DNA from: Synchiropus splendidus
Taxonomy: Eukaryota; Chordata; Actinopteri; Syngnathiformes; Callionymidae
Length of the DNA stretch: 64,000 nt
Assembly (NCBI RefSeq): GCF_027744825.2
Contig: NW_026527054.1
Location: 62,001-126,000, forward strand
Reading direction: 5' to 3'
Under the pieces are notes generated by a model. The model saw only the letters and a program-made list of their open reading frames with translations. It was not told the DNA's origin and did not search any database. Positions 49,683-63,900 of this stretch are shown here, piece by piece (position 1 is the first letter of the stretch; the number at the start of each line of letters is the position of its first letter). Position numbers and translations under genes: made by a program.

Positions 49683-49870
49683 GATAACTTTGGAAAAACA
49701 CTTCAGACAGCTTAGATTTGATGTGCAACGACTGGAAAAAGCCTTTCTGCTATAGTGGGAGTTGAAAATTTCATGTTCTGAAGCTTCCCTGCAAAGTTAT
49801 GGCACAATGCAGAAAACGCGTTTTCAGCCTCACATAAGGTCAATTCCGGAACGCCAAACATAAAAATGTT
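49683..49870 (+). repeat. 188 bp segment present in A2, absent from A1 (second)
   Basis: One monomer between two copies of CTCACATAAGGTCAATTCCG. A1 carries only one such copy near 6,048-6,070 and goes directly to TTAATAACTTCGG. The repeated 40-odd bases at both edges provide an obvious substrate for the exchange. Confidence 0.88.
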
Positions 49871-52800
49871 AATAACTTCGGAAAAACACTTCAGACAGCT
49901 TAGATTTGATGTGCAACTACTAGAGAGACCCTTTCTGCTATAGTGGGAGGTGAAAATTTCATGTTCTGAAGTTTCCCTGCAAAGTTATTGCACAATGAAG
50001 AAAACGCGTTTTCAGCCAGAGATAAGGTCGATTCTGTAATGCCAAACATAAAAATGTTGATAACTTTGGAAAAACACTTCAGACAGCTTAGATTTGACGT
50101 GCAACTACTAGAAAGACCCTTTCTGCTGTAGTGGGAGTTGAAAATTTCATGTTCTGAAGCTTCCCTGCAAAGTTATGGCACAATGCAGAAAACGTGTTTT
50201 CAGCCTGAGATAAGGTCGATTCAGGAACGCCAAATATAACAATGTTGATAACTTTCGAAAAACACTACAAACAGCTTAGATTTGATGTGCAACTACTAGA
50301 AAAAGCCTTTCTGCTATAGTGGGATGTTTAAATGTCATGTTCTGAAGCTTCCCTGCAAAGTTATGGCACAATGCAGAAAACGCTTTTACAGCCTGAGATA
50401 AGGTGGATTCCGGACCGCCAAACATAAAAATGTTAATAACTTCGGAAAAACACTTCGGACAGCTTAGATTTGATGTGCAACTACTAGAGAGACCCTTTAT
50501 GCTATAGTGGGAGGTGAAAATGTCATGTTCTGAAGCTTCCCTGCAAAGTTATGGCACAATACAGAAAACGTGTTTTCAGCCTGAGATAAGGTCGATTCAG
50601 GAACGCCAAATATAAAAATGTTGATAACTTTCGAAAAACACTTCAAAGAGCTTAGATTTGATGTGCAACTACTTGAAAAACCCTTTCTGCTATAGTGGGA
50701 TGTTTAAATGTCATGTTCTGAAGGTTCCCTGCAAAGTTATGGCACAATGCAGAAAACGCTTTTACAGCCTGAGATAAGGTGGATTCCGGAAAGCCAAACA
50801 TAAAAATGTTGATAACTTTGGAAAAACACTTCAGACAGCTTAGATTTGATGTGCAACTACTGGAAAAAGCCTTTCTGCCATAGTGGGAGTTGAAAATTTC
50901 ATGTTCTGAAGCTTCCCTGCAAAGTTATGGCACATTGCAGAAAACGCGTTTTCAGCCTGAGATAAGGTCGATTCCGGAAAGCCAAACATAAAAATGTTGA
51001 TAACTTTGGAAAAACACTTCAGACAGCTTAGATTTGATGTGCAACTACTGGAAAAAGTCTTTCTGCTATAGTGGGAGTTGAAAATTTCATGTTCGGAAGC
51101 TTCCCTGCAAAGTTATGGCACAATGCAGAAAACGCGTTTTCAGCCTCACATAAGGTCAATTCCGGACCACCAAACATAAAAATGTTAATAACTTCGGAAA
51201 AACACTTCAGACAGCTTAGATTTGATGTGCAACTACAAGAAAAAGCCTTTCTGCTATAGTGGAAGTTGAAAATTTAATGTTCTGAAGCTTCCCTGCAAAG
51301 TTATGGCACATTGCAGGAAACGCGTTTTCAGCCTGAGATAAGGTCGATTCCGGAACGCCAAACATAAAAATGTTGATAACTTTGGAAAAACACTTCAAAC
51401 AGCTTAGATTTGATGTGCAACTACTAGAAAGACCCTTTCTGCAATAGTGGGTGGTGAAAATTCGATGTTCTGAAGCTTCCCTGCAAAGTTATGGCACAAT
51501 GCGTAAAACGCGTTTTCAGCCTGAGATAAGGTCAATTCCGGACCGCCAAACATAAAAATGTTAATAACTTCGGAAAAACACTTCAGACAGCTTAGATTTG
51601 ATGTGCAACTACTAGAGAGACCCTTTATGCTATAGTGGGAGGTGAAAATGTCATGTTCTGAAGTTTCCCTGCAAAGTTATGGCACAATGCAGAAAACGTG
51701 TTTTCAGCCTGAGATAAGGTCGATTCAGGAACGCCAAATATAAAAATGCTGATAACTTTCGAAAAACACTTCAAAGAGCTTAGATTTGATGTGCAACTAC
51801 TAGAAAAACCCTTTCTGCTATAGTGGGATGTTGAAATGTCATGTTCTGAAGCTTCCCTGCAAAGTTATGGCACAATGCAGAAAACGCTTTTACAGCCTGA
51901 GATAAGGTGGATTCCGGAAAGCCAAACATAAAAATGTTGATAACTTTGGAAAAACACTTCAGACAGCTTAGATTTGATGTGCAACTACTGGAAAAAGCCT
52001 TTCTGCCATAGTGGGAGATGAAAATTTCATGTTCGGAAGCTTCCCTGCAAAGTTATGGCACAATGCAGAAAACGCGTTTTCAGCCTCACATAAGGTCAAT
52101 TCCGGACCGCCAAACATAAAAATGTTAATAACTTCGGAAAAACACTTCAGACAGCTTAGATTTGATGTGCAACTACAAGAAAAAGCCTTTCTGCTATAGT
52201 GGAAGTTGAAAATTTAATGTTCTGAAGCTTCCCTGCAAAGTTATGGCACATTGCAGAAAACGCGTTTTCAGCCTGAGATAAGGTCGATTCCGGAACGCCA
52301 AACATAAAAATGTTGATAACTTTGGAAAAACACTTCAAACAGCTTAGATTTGATGTGCAACTACTAGAAAGACCCTTTCTGCTATCGTGGGATGTTTAAA
52401 TGTCATGTTCTGAAGCTTCCCTGCAAAGTTATGGCACAATGCAGAAAACGCGTTTTCAGCATGAGACAAGGTCGATTCCGGAACGCCAAACATAAAAATG
52501 TTGATAACTTTGGAAAAACACTTCAAACAGCTTAGATTTGATTTGCAACTACTAGAAAGACCCTTTCTGCTATAGTGGGAGGTGAAAACTTCATGTTCTG
52601 AGGCTTCCCTGCAAAGATATGACACAATGCAAAAAACCCGTTTTCAGACTGAGATAAGGTGGGTTCAGTAACGCCAAACATAAAAATGTTGATAACTTTG
52701 GAAAAACACCAGACAGCTTAGATTTGATGTGCAACTACTAGAAAGACCCTTTCTGCTATAGTGGGTGGTGGAAATTCGATGTTCTGAAGCTTCCCTGCAA

Positions 52801-55253
52801 AGTTATGGCACAATGCGTAAAACGCGTTTTCAGCTTCAGATAAGGTCGATTCCGGAACGCCAAACATAAAAATGTTGATAACTTTGGAAAAACACTTCAG
52901 AAAGCTTAGTTTTGATGTTCAACTACAAGACAGACTCTTTCTGCAATATTGGGAGTTGAAAATTTCATATTCTGATGCTTCCCTGCAAAGTTATGGCACA
53001 AAGCAGAAAACGCGTTTTCAGGCTGTGATAAGGTTGATTCCGGAACGCCAAACATAAAAATGTTGATAACTTTGGAAAAACACTTCAGACAGCTTAGACT
53101 TGATGTGCAACTACTATAAAGACCCTTTCTACTATAGCGACAGGTGAAAATTTCATGTTCTGAGGCTTCCCTGCAAGGTTATGGCACAACGCACAAAATA
53201 CGTTTTCAGACTGAGATAAGGTGGGTTCCAGAACGCCAAACATAAAAATGTTGATAACTTTGGAAAAACATTTCAGACAGCTTAGATTTGATCTGCAACT
53301 ACTAGAAAGACCCTTTTTGCTATAGTGGGTGGTGAAAATGTCATGTGCTGAAGCTTTATGCAAAGTTATGGCACAATGCGTAAAACGCGTTTTCAGCCTG
53401 AGATAAGTTCGATTCCGGGACGCCAAATATAAAAATGTTGATAACTTTGGAAAAACACTTCAGACAGCTTAGATTTGATCTGCAACTACTACAAAGACCC
53501 TTTCTGCTATAGTGGGTTGTGAAAATTTCATGTTCTGGAGCTTACCTACAAAGTTTTGGCACAATGCAGAAAACGCGTTTTCATCCTCAGATAAGGTCGA
53601 TTCCGGAACGCCAAACATCAAAATGTTGATAACTTTGGAAAAACACTTCAGACAGCATAGATTTGATGTGCAACTACTCGAAAGACCCTTTCTGCTATCA
53701 TGGGAGGTGAAAATTTCATGTTCTGAAGCTTCCCTGCAAAGTTATGGCACAATGCAGAAAACGCGTTTTCAGCGTCAGATAAGGTCGATTCCGGAACGCC
53801 AAACATCAAAATGTAGATAACTTTGGAAAAACACTTCAGACAGCTTAGATTTGATGTGCAACTACTAGAAAGACCCTTTCTGCTATAGTGGGAGGTGAAA
53901 ATTTCATGTTCTGAAGCTTTCCTGCAAAGGTATGGCACAATGTGTAAAATGCGTTTTCAGCCTGAGAAAAGGTCGATTCAGGAACACCAAACATAAAAAT
54001 GTTGAAAACTTTCGAAAAACACTTCAGACAGCTTAGATTTGATGTGCAACTACGAGAAAGACCCTTTCTGCAATAGTGGGTGGTGAAAATTCGATGTTCT
54101 GAAGCTTCCCTGCAAAGTTATGGCACAATGCGTAAAACGCGTTTTCAGCCTGAGATAAGGTCAATTCCGGACCGCCAAACATAAAAATGTTAATAACTTC
54201 GGAAAAACACTTCAGACAGCTTAGATTTGATGTGCAACTACTAGAGAGACCTTTTATGCTATAGTGGGAGGTGAAAATGTCATGTTCTGAAGTTTCCCTG
54301 CAAAGTTATGGCACAATGCACAAAACGTGTTTTCAGCCTGAGATAAGGTCGATTCAGGAACGCCAAATATAAAAATGTTGATAACTTTCGAAAAACACTT
54401 CAAAGAGCTTAGATTTGATGTGCAACTACTAGAAAAACCCTTTCTGCTATAGTGGGATGTTTAAATGTCATGTTCTGAAGCTTCCCTGCAAAGTTATGGC
54501 ACAATGCAGAAAACGCTTTTACAGCCTGAGATAAGGTGGATTCCGGAAAGCCAAACATAAAAATGTTGATAACTTTGGAAAAACACTTCAGACAGCTTAG
54601 ATTTGATGTGCAACTACTGGAAAAAGCCTTTCTGCCATAGTGGGAGTTGAAAATTTCATGTTCGGAAGCTTCCCTGCAAAGTTATGGCACAATGCAGAAA
54701 ACGCGTTTTCAGCCTCACATAAGGTCAATTCCGGACCGCCAAACATAAAAATGTTAATAACTTCGGAAAAACACTTCAGACAGCTTAGATTTGATGTGCA
54801 ACTACAAGAAAAAGCCTTTCTGCTATAGTGGAAGTTGAAAATTTAATGTTCTGAAGCTTCCCTGCAAAGTTATGGCACATTGCAGAAAACGCGTTTTCAG
54901 CCTGAGATAAGGTCGATTCCGGAACGCCAAACATAAAAATTTTGATAACTTTGGAAAAACACTTCAAACAGCTTAGATTTGATGTGCAACTACTAGAAAG
55001 ACCCTTTCTGCTATCGTGGGATGTTTAAATGTCATGTTCTGAAGCTTCCCTGCAAAGTTATGGCACAATGCAGAAAACGCGTTTTCAGCATGAGACAAGG
55101 TCGATTCCGGAACGCCAAACATAAAAATGTTGATAACTTTGGAAAAACACTTCAGACAGCTTAGATTTGATGTGCAACTACTAGAAAGACCATTTCTGCT
55201 ATAGCGGAATATGAAAATTTCATGTTCTGAAGATTCCCTGCAAAGTTATGGCA

Positions 55254-56003
55254 GAATGCGTAAATCGCGTTTTCAGCCTGAGATAAGGTCGATTCCTGAA
55301 CGCCAAAAATAAAAATGTTGATAACTTTGGAAAAACACTTCAAACAGCTTAGATTTGATTTGCAACTACTAGAAAGACCCTTTCTGCTATAGTGGGAGGT
55401 GAAAATTTCATGTTCTGAGGCTTCCCTGCAAAGATATGGCACAATGCAAAAAACCCGTTTTCAGACTGAGATAAGGTGGGTTCAGAAACGCCAAACATAA
55501 AAATGTTGATAACTTTGGAAAAACACCAGACAGCTTAGATTTGATGTGCAACTACTAGAAAGACCATTTCTGCTATAGTGGGTGGTGGAAATTCGATGTT
55601 CTGAAGCTTCCCTGCAAAGTTATGGCACAATGCGTAAAACGCGTTTTCAGCTTCAGATAAGGTCGATTCCGGAACGCCAAACATAAAAATGTTGATAACT
55701 TTGGAAAAACACTTCAGAAAGCTTAGTTTTGATGTTCAACTACAAGACAGACTCTTTCTACAATATTGGGAGTTGAAAATTTCATATTCTGATGCTTCCC
55801 TGCAAAGTTATGGCACAAAGCAGAAAACGCGTTTTCAGGCTGTGATGAGGTTGATTTCAGAACGCCAAACATAAAAATGTTGATAACTCAGGAAAAACTC
55901 TACAGACAGCTTAGAATTGATGTGCAACTACGAAAAAGACCCTTTCTGCTATAGTGGGAGGTGAAAATATCATGTTCTGAAGGTTCCCTGCAAAGTTATG
56001 GCA
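55254..56003 (+). repeat. 750 bp segment present in A2, absent from A1
   Basis: Four monomers, one of which is 2 bases short (AAAACACCAGACAGC at ~55,521). They resemble 8,690-9,270 and 52,480-53,050, including the GTTCAACTACAAGACAG type. A1 joins the flanks near 12,970. Confidence 0.87.
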
Positions 56004-58321
56004 CAATGCGTAAAATGCGTTTTCAGCCTGAGATAAGGTGGGTTCCAGAACGCCAAAATAAAAATGTTGATAACTTTGGAAAAACACTTCAGACAGCTTA
56101 GATTTGATGTGCAACTACTAGAAAGACCCTTTCTGCTATAGTTGGAGGTGAAAATTTCATGTTCTGAAGTCGCCCTGCAAAGTTATGGCACAATGCAGAA
56201 AACGCGTTTTCAGCCTGAGATAAGGTGGGTTCCAGAACGCCAAACATAAAAATGTTGATAACTTTCGAAAAACACTTCAGACAGCTTAGTTTGTTGTGCA
56301 ACTACTAGAAAGACACTTTCTGCTCTAGTGGGAGGAGAAAATTTCATGGTCTAAAGCTTCCCTGCAAAGTTATGGCACAATGCAGAAAACGCGTTTTAAG
56401 CGTGAGATAAGGTGAGTTCCGGAACGCCAAACATAAAAATGTTGATAAGTTTGGAACAACACATCAGACAGCTTAGATTTGATGTGCAACTACTGGAAAG
56501 ACCCTTTCTGATATAGTGGGAGGTGAAAATTTCATGTTCTGAAGCTGCCCAGCAAAGTTATGGCACAATGCAGAAAACGCGTTTTCGGCCTGAGATAAGG
56601 TCGATTCAGGAAAACCAAACATAAAAATGTTGAAAACTTTCGAAAAACACTTCAGACAGCTAAGATTTGATGTGCAACTACGAGAAAGACCCTTTCTGCT
56701 ATAGTGGGAGGTGAAAATATCATGTTCTGAACCTTCCCTGCAAAGTTATGGCACAATGTGTAAAACGCGTTTTCAGCCTGAGATGAGGTTGATTTCAGAA
56801 CGCCAAACAAAAAAATGATGATAACTCAGGAGAAACTCTACAGACAGCTTAGATTTGATGTGCAACTATTAGAAATACCCTTTCTGCTATAGTGGGAGGT
56901 GAAAATTTCATGTTCTGAGGCTTTCCTGCAAAGTTATGGCAAATTGCGTATAACGCGTTTTCAGCTTGAGATAAGGTTGATTCCGGAACGACAAACATAA
57001 GAATGTTGATAACTTTGGAAAAACACTTCAGACAACTTAGATTTGATGTGCAACTACTAGAAAGACCCATTCTGCTATAGCGGGAGGCGAACATTTCATG
57101 TTCTGAAGCTTCCCTGAAAAGTTATGGCACAATGCAGAAAACGCGTTTTCAGCCTGAGATTAGGTGGGTTCCAGAACGCCAAACATAAAAATGTTGATAA
57201 CTTTGGAAAAACACTTCAGACATCTTAGATTTGATGTGCAACTACTAGAAAGACCCTTTCTGCTATAGTGGGATGTTAAAATTTCATGTTCTGAAGCTTC
57301 CCTGCAAAGTTATGGCAAAATATGTAAAACACGTTTTCAGGCTGAGATGAGGTGGGTTCCGGAACGCCAAACATAAAAATGTTGATAACTTTCGAAAAAC
57401 ACTTCAGACAGCTTAGATTTGATGTGCAACTACTAGAAAGACCTTTTCTGCTATAGTGGGAGGAGAAAATTTCATGTTCTGAAGTCTCCCTGCAAAGTTA
57501 TGGCACAATGCAGAAAACGCGTTTTCAGCCTGAGATAAGGTGGGTTCCAGAACGCCAAACATAAAAATGTTGATAACTTTGGAAAAACACTTCAGACAGC
57601 TTAGATTTGATGTGCAAATACGAGAAAGACCCTTTCTGCTATAGTGGGAGGTAAAAATTTCATGTTCTGAAGCTTTCCTGCAAAGTTATGGCAAATTGTG
57701 TAAAACGCGTTTTCAGCCTGAGATAAGGTTGTTTCTGGAACGCCAAACATAAGAATGGTGTTAACTTTGGAAAAACACTTCAAACAGCTTAGATTTGATG
57801 TGCAACTACTAGAAATACCCTTTCTGATATAGTGGGAGGAGAAAATTTCATGTTCTGAAGTCGCCCTGCAAAGTTATGGCACAATGCAGAAAACGCGTTT
57901 TCAGCCGGAGATAAGGTGGGTTCCAGAACGCCAAAAATAAAAATGTTGATAACTTTGAAAAAACACTTCAGACAGCTTAGATTTGATGTGCAACTACCAG
58001 AAAGACCCTTTCTGCTATAGTGGGAGGTGAAAATTTCATGTTCTGAGGCTTTCCTGCAAAGTTATGGCAAATTGCGTAAAACGCGTTTTCAGCTTGAGAT
58101 AAGGTTGATTCCGGAACGCCAAACATAAAAATGTTGATAACTTTGGAAAAACACTTCAGACAACTTAGATTTGATGTGCAACTACTAGAAATACCCTTTC
58201 TGATATAGTGGGAGGAGAAAATTTCATGTTCAGAAGTTGCCCTGCAAAGTTATGGCACAATGCAGAAAACGCGTTTTCAGCCTGAGATAGGGTGGGTTCC
58301 AGAACGCCAAAAATAAAAATG

Positions 58322-58673
58322 TTGATAACTTTGGAAAAACACTTCAGACAGCTTATATTTGATGTGCAACTAATAGAAAAACCCTTTCCGCTATAGTGGG
58401 AGTTGAAAATTTCATGTTCTGAGGCTTTCCTGCAAAGATATGGCAAATTGCGCAAAACGCGTTTTCAGCCTGAGATAAGGTTGTTTCTGGAACTTTGGAA
58501 AAACACTTCAAACAGCTTAGATTTGATGTGCAACTACTAGAAAGAACCTTTCTGCTATAGCTGGACGTGAAAATTTCGTGTTCTGAAGTTTCCCTGCAAA
58601 GTTATGGCACAATGCAGAAAACACGTTTTCAGACTGAGATAAGGTTGATTCCGGAACGCCAAACATAAGAATG
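58322..58673 (+). repeat. 24 bp-deleted monomer pair, A2 first unit
   Basis: This is the same 352 bp interval and GGAAC/TTTGG junction as in A1 near 17,911. It lies inside the 540 bp piece (58,373-58,912) that the first A1 unit lacks. Its presence in both A2 units and one A1 unit shows that the deletion is older than the ~2.2 kb and the ~21 kb duplications. Confidence 0.9.
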
Positions 58674-58912
58674 TTGATAACTTTGGAAAAACACTTCAGA
58701 CTACTTAGATTTGATGTGCAACTATTAGAAATACCCTTTCTGATATAGTGGGAGGTGAAAATTTCATGTTCTGAAGCTTCCCTGCAAAGTTATGACACAA
58801 TGCAGAAAACACGTTTTCAGCCTCAGATAAGGTCGATTCCGGAACGCCAAACATCAAAATGTAGATAACTTTGGAAAAACACTTCAGACAGCTTAGATTT
58901 GATGTGCAACTA
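58373..58912 (+). repeat. 540 bp segment present in A2 first unit, absent from A1 first unit
   Basis: Three monomers minus 24 bases. The segment begins in the TTATATTTGATG monomer at CTAATAGAAAAACC and ends before CTACTAGAAAGACCC of the GAAAAATTC monomer. In A1 the two flanks meet near 15,340. The second A1 unit and the second A2 unit both keep the segment, which supports loss from the first A1 unit. Confidence 0.87.
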
Positions 58913-60553
58913 CTAGAAAGACCCTTTCTGCTATAGTGGGAGGTGAAAAATTCATGTTCTGAAGCTTTCCTGCAAAGTTATGGCACAATGTGTAAAATGT
59001 GTTTTCAGCCTGAGAAAAGGTCGATTCAGGAACACCAAACATAAAAATGTTGAAAACTTTCGAAAAACACTTCAGACAGCTTAGATTTGATGTGCAACTA
59101 CGAGAAAGACCCTTTCTGCTATAGTGGGAGGTGAAAATTTCATGTTCTGAAGCTTCCCTGCAAAGTCATGGCACAATGCAGAAAACCTGTTTTCAGCCTG
59201 AGATAAGGTGGTTTCCAGAACGCCAAAGATAAAAATGTTGATAACTTTGGAAAAACACTTCAGACAGCTTAGATTTGATGTGCAACTACGAGAAAGACCC
59301 TTTCTGCTATAGTGGGAGGTGAAAATATCATGTTCTGAAGCTTCCCTGCAAAGTTATGGCACAATGCGTAAAACGCGTTTTCAGCCTGAGATGAGGTTGA
59401 TTTCAGAACGCCAAACATAAAAATGTTGATAACTGAGGAAAAACTCTACAGACAGCTTAGATTTGATGTGCAACTACTGGAAAGACCCTTTCTGCTATAG
59501 TGGGAGGAGAAAATTTCATGTTCTGAAGCTTCCCTGCAAAGTTATGGGACAATGCAGAAAACGATTTTTCATCCTGAGATAAGGTCGATTCCGGAACGCC
59601 AAACATAAAAATGTTGATAACTTTCGAAAAACACTTCAGACAGCTTAGATTTGATGTGCAACTACTAGAAAGACCCTTTCTGCTATAGTGGGAGGAGAAA
59701 ATTTCATGTTCTGAAGTCTCCCTGCAAAGTTATGGCACAATGCAGAAAACGCGTTTTCAGCCTGAGATAAGGTGGGTTCCAGAACGCCAAACATAAAAAT
59801 GTTGATAACTTTGGAAAAACACTTCAGACAGCTTAGATTTGATGTGCAAATACGAGAAAGACCCTTTCTGCTATAGTGGGAGGTAAAAATTTCATGTTCT
59901 GAAGCTTTCCTGCAAAGTTATGGCAAATTGTGTAAAACGCGTTTTCAGCCTGAGATAAGGTTGTTTCTGGAACGCCAAACATAAGAATGGTGTTAACTTT
60001 GGAAAAACACTTCAAACAGCTTAGATTTGATGTGCAACTACTAGAAATACCCTTTCTGATATAGTGGGAGGAGAAAATTTCATGTTCTGAAGTCGCCCTG
60101 CAAAGTTATGGCACAATGCAGAAAACGCGTTTTCAGCCGGAGATAAGGTGGGTTCCAGAACGCCAAAAATAAAAATGTTGATAACTTTGAAAAAACACTT
60201 CAGACAGCTTAGATTTGATGTGCAACTACCAGAAAGACCCTTTCTGCTATAGTGGGAGGTGAAAATTTCATGTTCTGAGGCTTTCCTGCAAAGTTATGGC
60301 AAATTGCGTAAAATGCGTTTTCAGCTTGAGATAAGGTTGATTCCGGAACGCCAAACATAAAAATGTTGATAACTTTGGAAAAACACTTCAGACAACTTAG
60401 ATTTGATGTGCAACTACTAGAAATACCCTTTCTGATATAGTGGGAGGAGAAAATTTCATGTTCAGAAGTCGCCCTGCAAAGTTATGGCACAATGCAGAAA
60501 ACGCGTTTTCAGCCTGAGATAAGGTGGGTTCCAGAACGCCAAAAATAAAAATG

Positions 60554-60905
60554 TTGATAACTTTGGAAAAACACTTCAGACAGCTTATATTTGATGTGCA
60601 ACTAATAGAAAAACCCTTTCCGCTATAGTGGGAGTTGAAAATTTCATGTTCTGAGGCTTTCCTGCAAAGATATGGCAAATTGCGCAAAACGCGTTTTCAG
60701 CCTGAGATAAGGTTGTTTCTGGAACTTTGGAAAAACACTTCAAACAGCTTAGATTTGATGTGCAACTACTAGAAAGAACCTTTCTGCTATAGCTGGACGT
60801 GAAAATTTCGTGTTCTGAAGTTTCCCTGCAAAGTTATGGCACAATGCAGAAAACACGTTTTCAGACTGAGATAAGGTTGATTCCGGAACGCCAAACATAA
60901 GAATG
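60554..60905 (+). repeat. 24 bp-deleted monomer pair, A2 second unit
   Basis: This is the copy of 58,322-58,673 displaced by 2,232 bp. It corresponds directly to 17,739-18,090 of A1. Confidence 0.9.
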
Positions 60906-63900
60906 TTGATAACTTTGGAAAAACACTTCAGACTACTTAGATTTGATGTGCAACTATTAGAAATACCCTTTCTGATATAGTGGGAGGTGAAAATTTCATG
61001 TTCTGAAGCTTCCCTGCAAAGTTATGACACAATGCAGAAAACACGTTTTCAGCCTCAGATAAGGTCGATTCCGGAACGCCAAACATCAAAATGTAGATAA
61101 CTTTGGAAAAACACTTCAGACAGCTTAGATTTGATGTGCAACTACTAGAAAGACCCTTTCTGCTATAGTGGGAGGTGAAAAATTCATGTTCTGAAGCTTT
61201 CCTGCAAAGTTATGGCACAATGTGTAAAATGTGTTTTCAGCCTGAGAAAAGGTCGATTCAGGAACACCAAACATAAAAATGTTGAAAACTTTCGAAAAAC
61301 ACTTCAGACAGCTTAGATTTGATGTGCAACTACGAGAAAGACCATTTCTGCTATAGTGGGAGGTGAAAATTTCATGTTCTGAAGCTTCCCTGCAAAGTCA
61401 TGGCACAATGCAGAAAACCTGTTTTCAGCCTGAGATAAGGTGGTTTCCAGAACGCCAAAGATAAAAATGTTGATAACTTTGGAAAAACACTTCAGACAGC
61501 TTAGATTTGATGTGCAACTACGAGAAAGACCCTTTCTGCTATAGTGGGAGGTGAAAATATCATGTTCTGAAGCTTCCCTGCAAAGTTATGGCACAATGCG
61601 TAAAACGCGTTTTCAGCCTGAGATGAGGTTGATTTCAGAACGCCAAACATAAAAATGTTGATAACTGAGGAAAAACTCTACAGACAGCTTAGATTTGATG
61701 TGCAACTACTGGAAAGACCCTTTCTGCTATAGTGGGAGGAGAAAATTTCATGTTCTGAAGCTTCCCTGCAAAGTTATGGGACAATGCAGAAAACGATTTT
61801 TCATCCTGAGATAAGGTCGATTCCGGAACGCCAAACATAAAAATGTTGATAACTTTCGAAAAACACTTCAGACAGCTTAGATTTGATGTGCAACTACTCG
61901 AAAGACCCTTTCTGCTGTAGTGGGAGGTGAAAATTTCATGTTCTGAAGCTTCCCTGCAAAGTTATGGCACAATGCAGAAAACGCGTTTTCAGCCTGAGAT
62001 AAGGTGGGTTCCAGAAAGCCAAGCATAAAAATGTTGATATCTTTGGAAAAACACTTCAGACAGCTTAGATTTGATGTGCAACTACTAGAAAGACCCTTTC
62101 TGCTATAGTGGGAGGTAAAAATTTCATGTTCTGAAGCTTTCCTGCAAAGTTATGGCAAATTGTGTAAAACGCGTTTTCAGCCTGAGATAAGGTTGTTTCT
62201 GGAACGCCAAACATAAGAATGGTGTTAACTTTGGAAAAACACTTCAAACAGCTTAGATTTGATGTGCAACTACTAGAAATACCCTTTCTGATATAGTGGG
62301 AGGAGAAAATTTCATGTTCTGAAGTCGCCCTGCAAAGTTATGGCACAATGCAGAAAATGCGTTTTCAGCCTGAGATAAGGTGGGTTCCAGAACGCCAAAA
62401 ATAAAAATGTTGATAACTTTGGAAAAACACTTCAGACAGCTTAGATTTGATGTGCAACTACTAGAAAGACCCTTTCTGCTATAGTGGGAGGTGAAAATTT
62501 CATGTTCTGAGGCTTTCCTGCAAAGTTATGGCAAATTGCGCAAAACGCGTTTTCAGCCTGAGATAAGGTTGTTTCTGGAACGCCAAACATAAAAATGGTG
62601 TTAACTTTGGAAAAACACTTCAAACAGCTTAGATTTGATGTGCAACTACTAGAAAGAACCTTTCTGCTATAGTTGGACGTGAAAATTTCATGTTCTGAAG
62701 TTTCCCTGCAAAGCTATGGCACAATGCAGAAAACGCGTTTTCAGCCTGAGATTAGGTGGGTTCCAGAACGCCAAACATAAAAATGTTGATAACTTTGGAA
62801 AAACACTTCAGACAGCTTAGATTTGATGTGCAACTACTAGAAAGACCCTTTCTGCTGCAGTGGGAGGTGAAAATTTCATGTTCTGAAGCATCCCTGCAAA
62901 GTTATGCCACAATGCAGGAAACGCGTTTTCAGCCTGAGATAAGGTCAGTTCCGGAAAGCCAAACATAAAAATATTGATAACTTTGGAAAAACACTTCAGA
63001 CAGCTTAGATTTGATGTGCAACTACTAGAAAGACCCTTTCTGCTATAGTGGGAGTTGAAAATTTCATGTTCTGAAGCTTCCCTGCAAAGTTATGGCAAAA
63101 TATGTAAAACGCGTTTTCAGGCTGAGATAAGGTGGGTTCCGGAACGCCAAACATAAAAATGTTGATAACTTTTGAAAAACACTTCAGACAGCTTAGATTT
63201 GATGTGCAACTACTAGAAAGACCCTTTCTGCTAATGTGGGAGGAGAGAATTTCATGTTCTGAAGTCTCCCTGCAAAGTTATGGCACAATGCAGAAAACAC
63301 GTTTTCAGCCTGAGATAAGGTGGGTTCCAGAACGCCAAACATAAAAATGTTGATAACTTTGGAAAAACACTTCAGACAGCTTAGATTTGATGTGCAACTA
63401 CTAGAAAGACCCTTTCTGCTATAGTGGGAGGTAAACATTTCATGTTCTGAAGCTTTCCTGCAAAGTTATTGCAAATTGTATAAAACGCGTTTTCAGCCTG
63501 AGATAAGGTTGTTTCTGGAACGCCAAACATAAGAATGGTGTTAACTTTGGAAAAACACTTCAAACAGCTTAGATTTGATGTGCAACTACTAGAAAGACAC
63601 TTTCTGCTATAGTGGGAAGTGAAAATTTCATGTTCTGAAGCTTCCCTGCAAAGTTATGGCACAATGCAGAAAACGCGTTTTCAGCCTGAGATAAGGTCGA
63701 TTCCGGAAATCCAAACATAAAAATATTGATAACTTTGGAAAAACACGTCAGACAGCTTAGATTTGATGTGCAACTACTAGAAAGACCCTTTCTGCTATAG
63801 TGGGAGTTGAAAATTTCATGTTCTGAAGCTTCCCTGCAAAGTTATGGCAAAATATGTAAAACGCGTTTTCAGGCTGAGATAAGGTGGGTTCCGGAACGCC

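Larger units (their letters stand above)
57415..61885 (+). repeat. Two 2,232 bp units in A2
   Basis: About 57,415-59,650 and 59,650-61,885 repeat at an offset of 2,232 bp (12 monomers minus 24 bases). Unit differences are CAGAAGTTGCCC versus CAGAAGTCGCCC, GTAAAACGCG versus GTAAAATGCG, GAGATAGGG versus GAGATAAGG, and ACCCTTTCTG versus ACCATTTCTG. Three of these four pairs also separate the two A1 units. The first A2 unit is therefore orthologous to the first A1 unit, and the second to the second. Confidence 0.85.
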
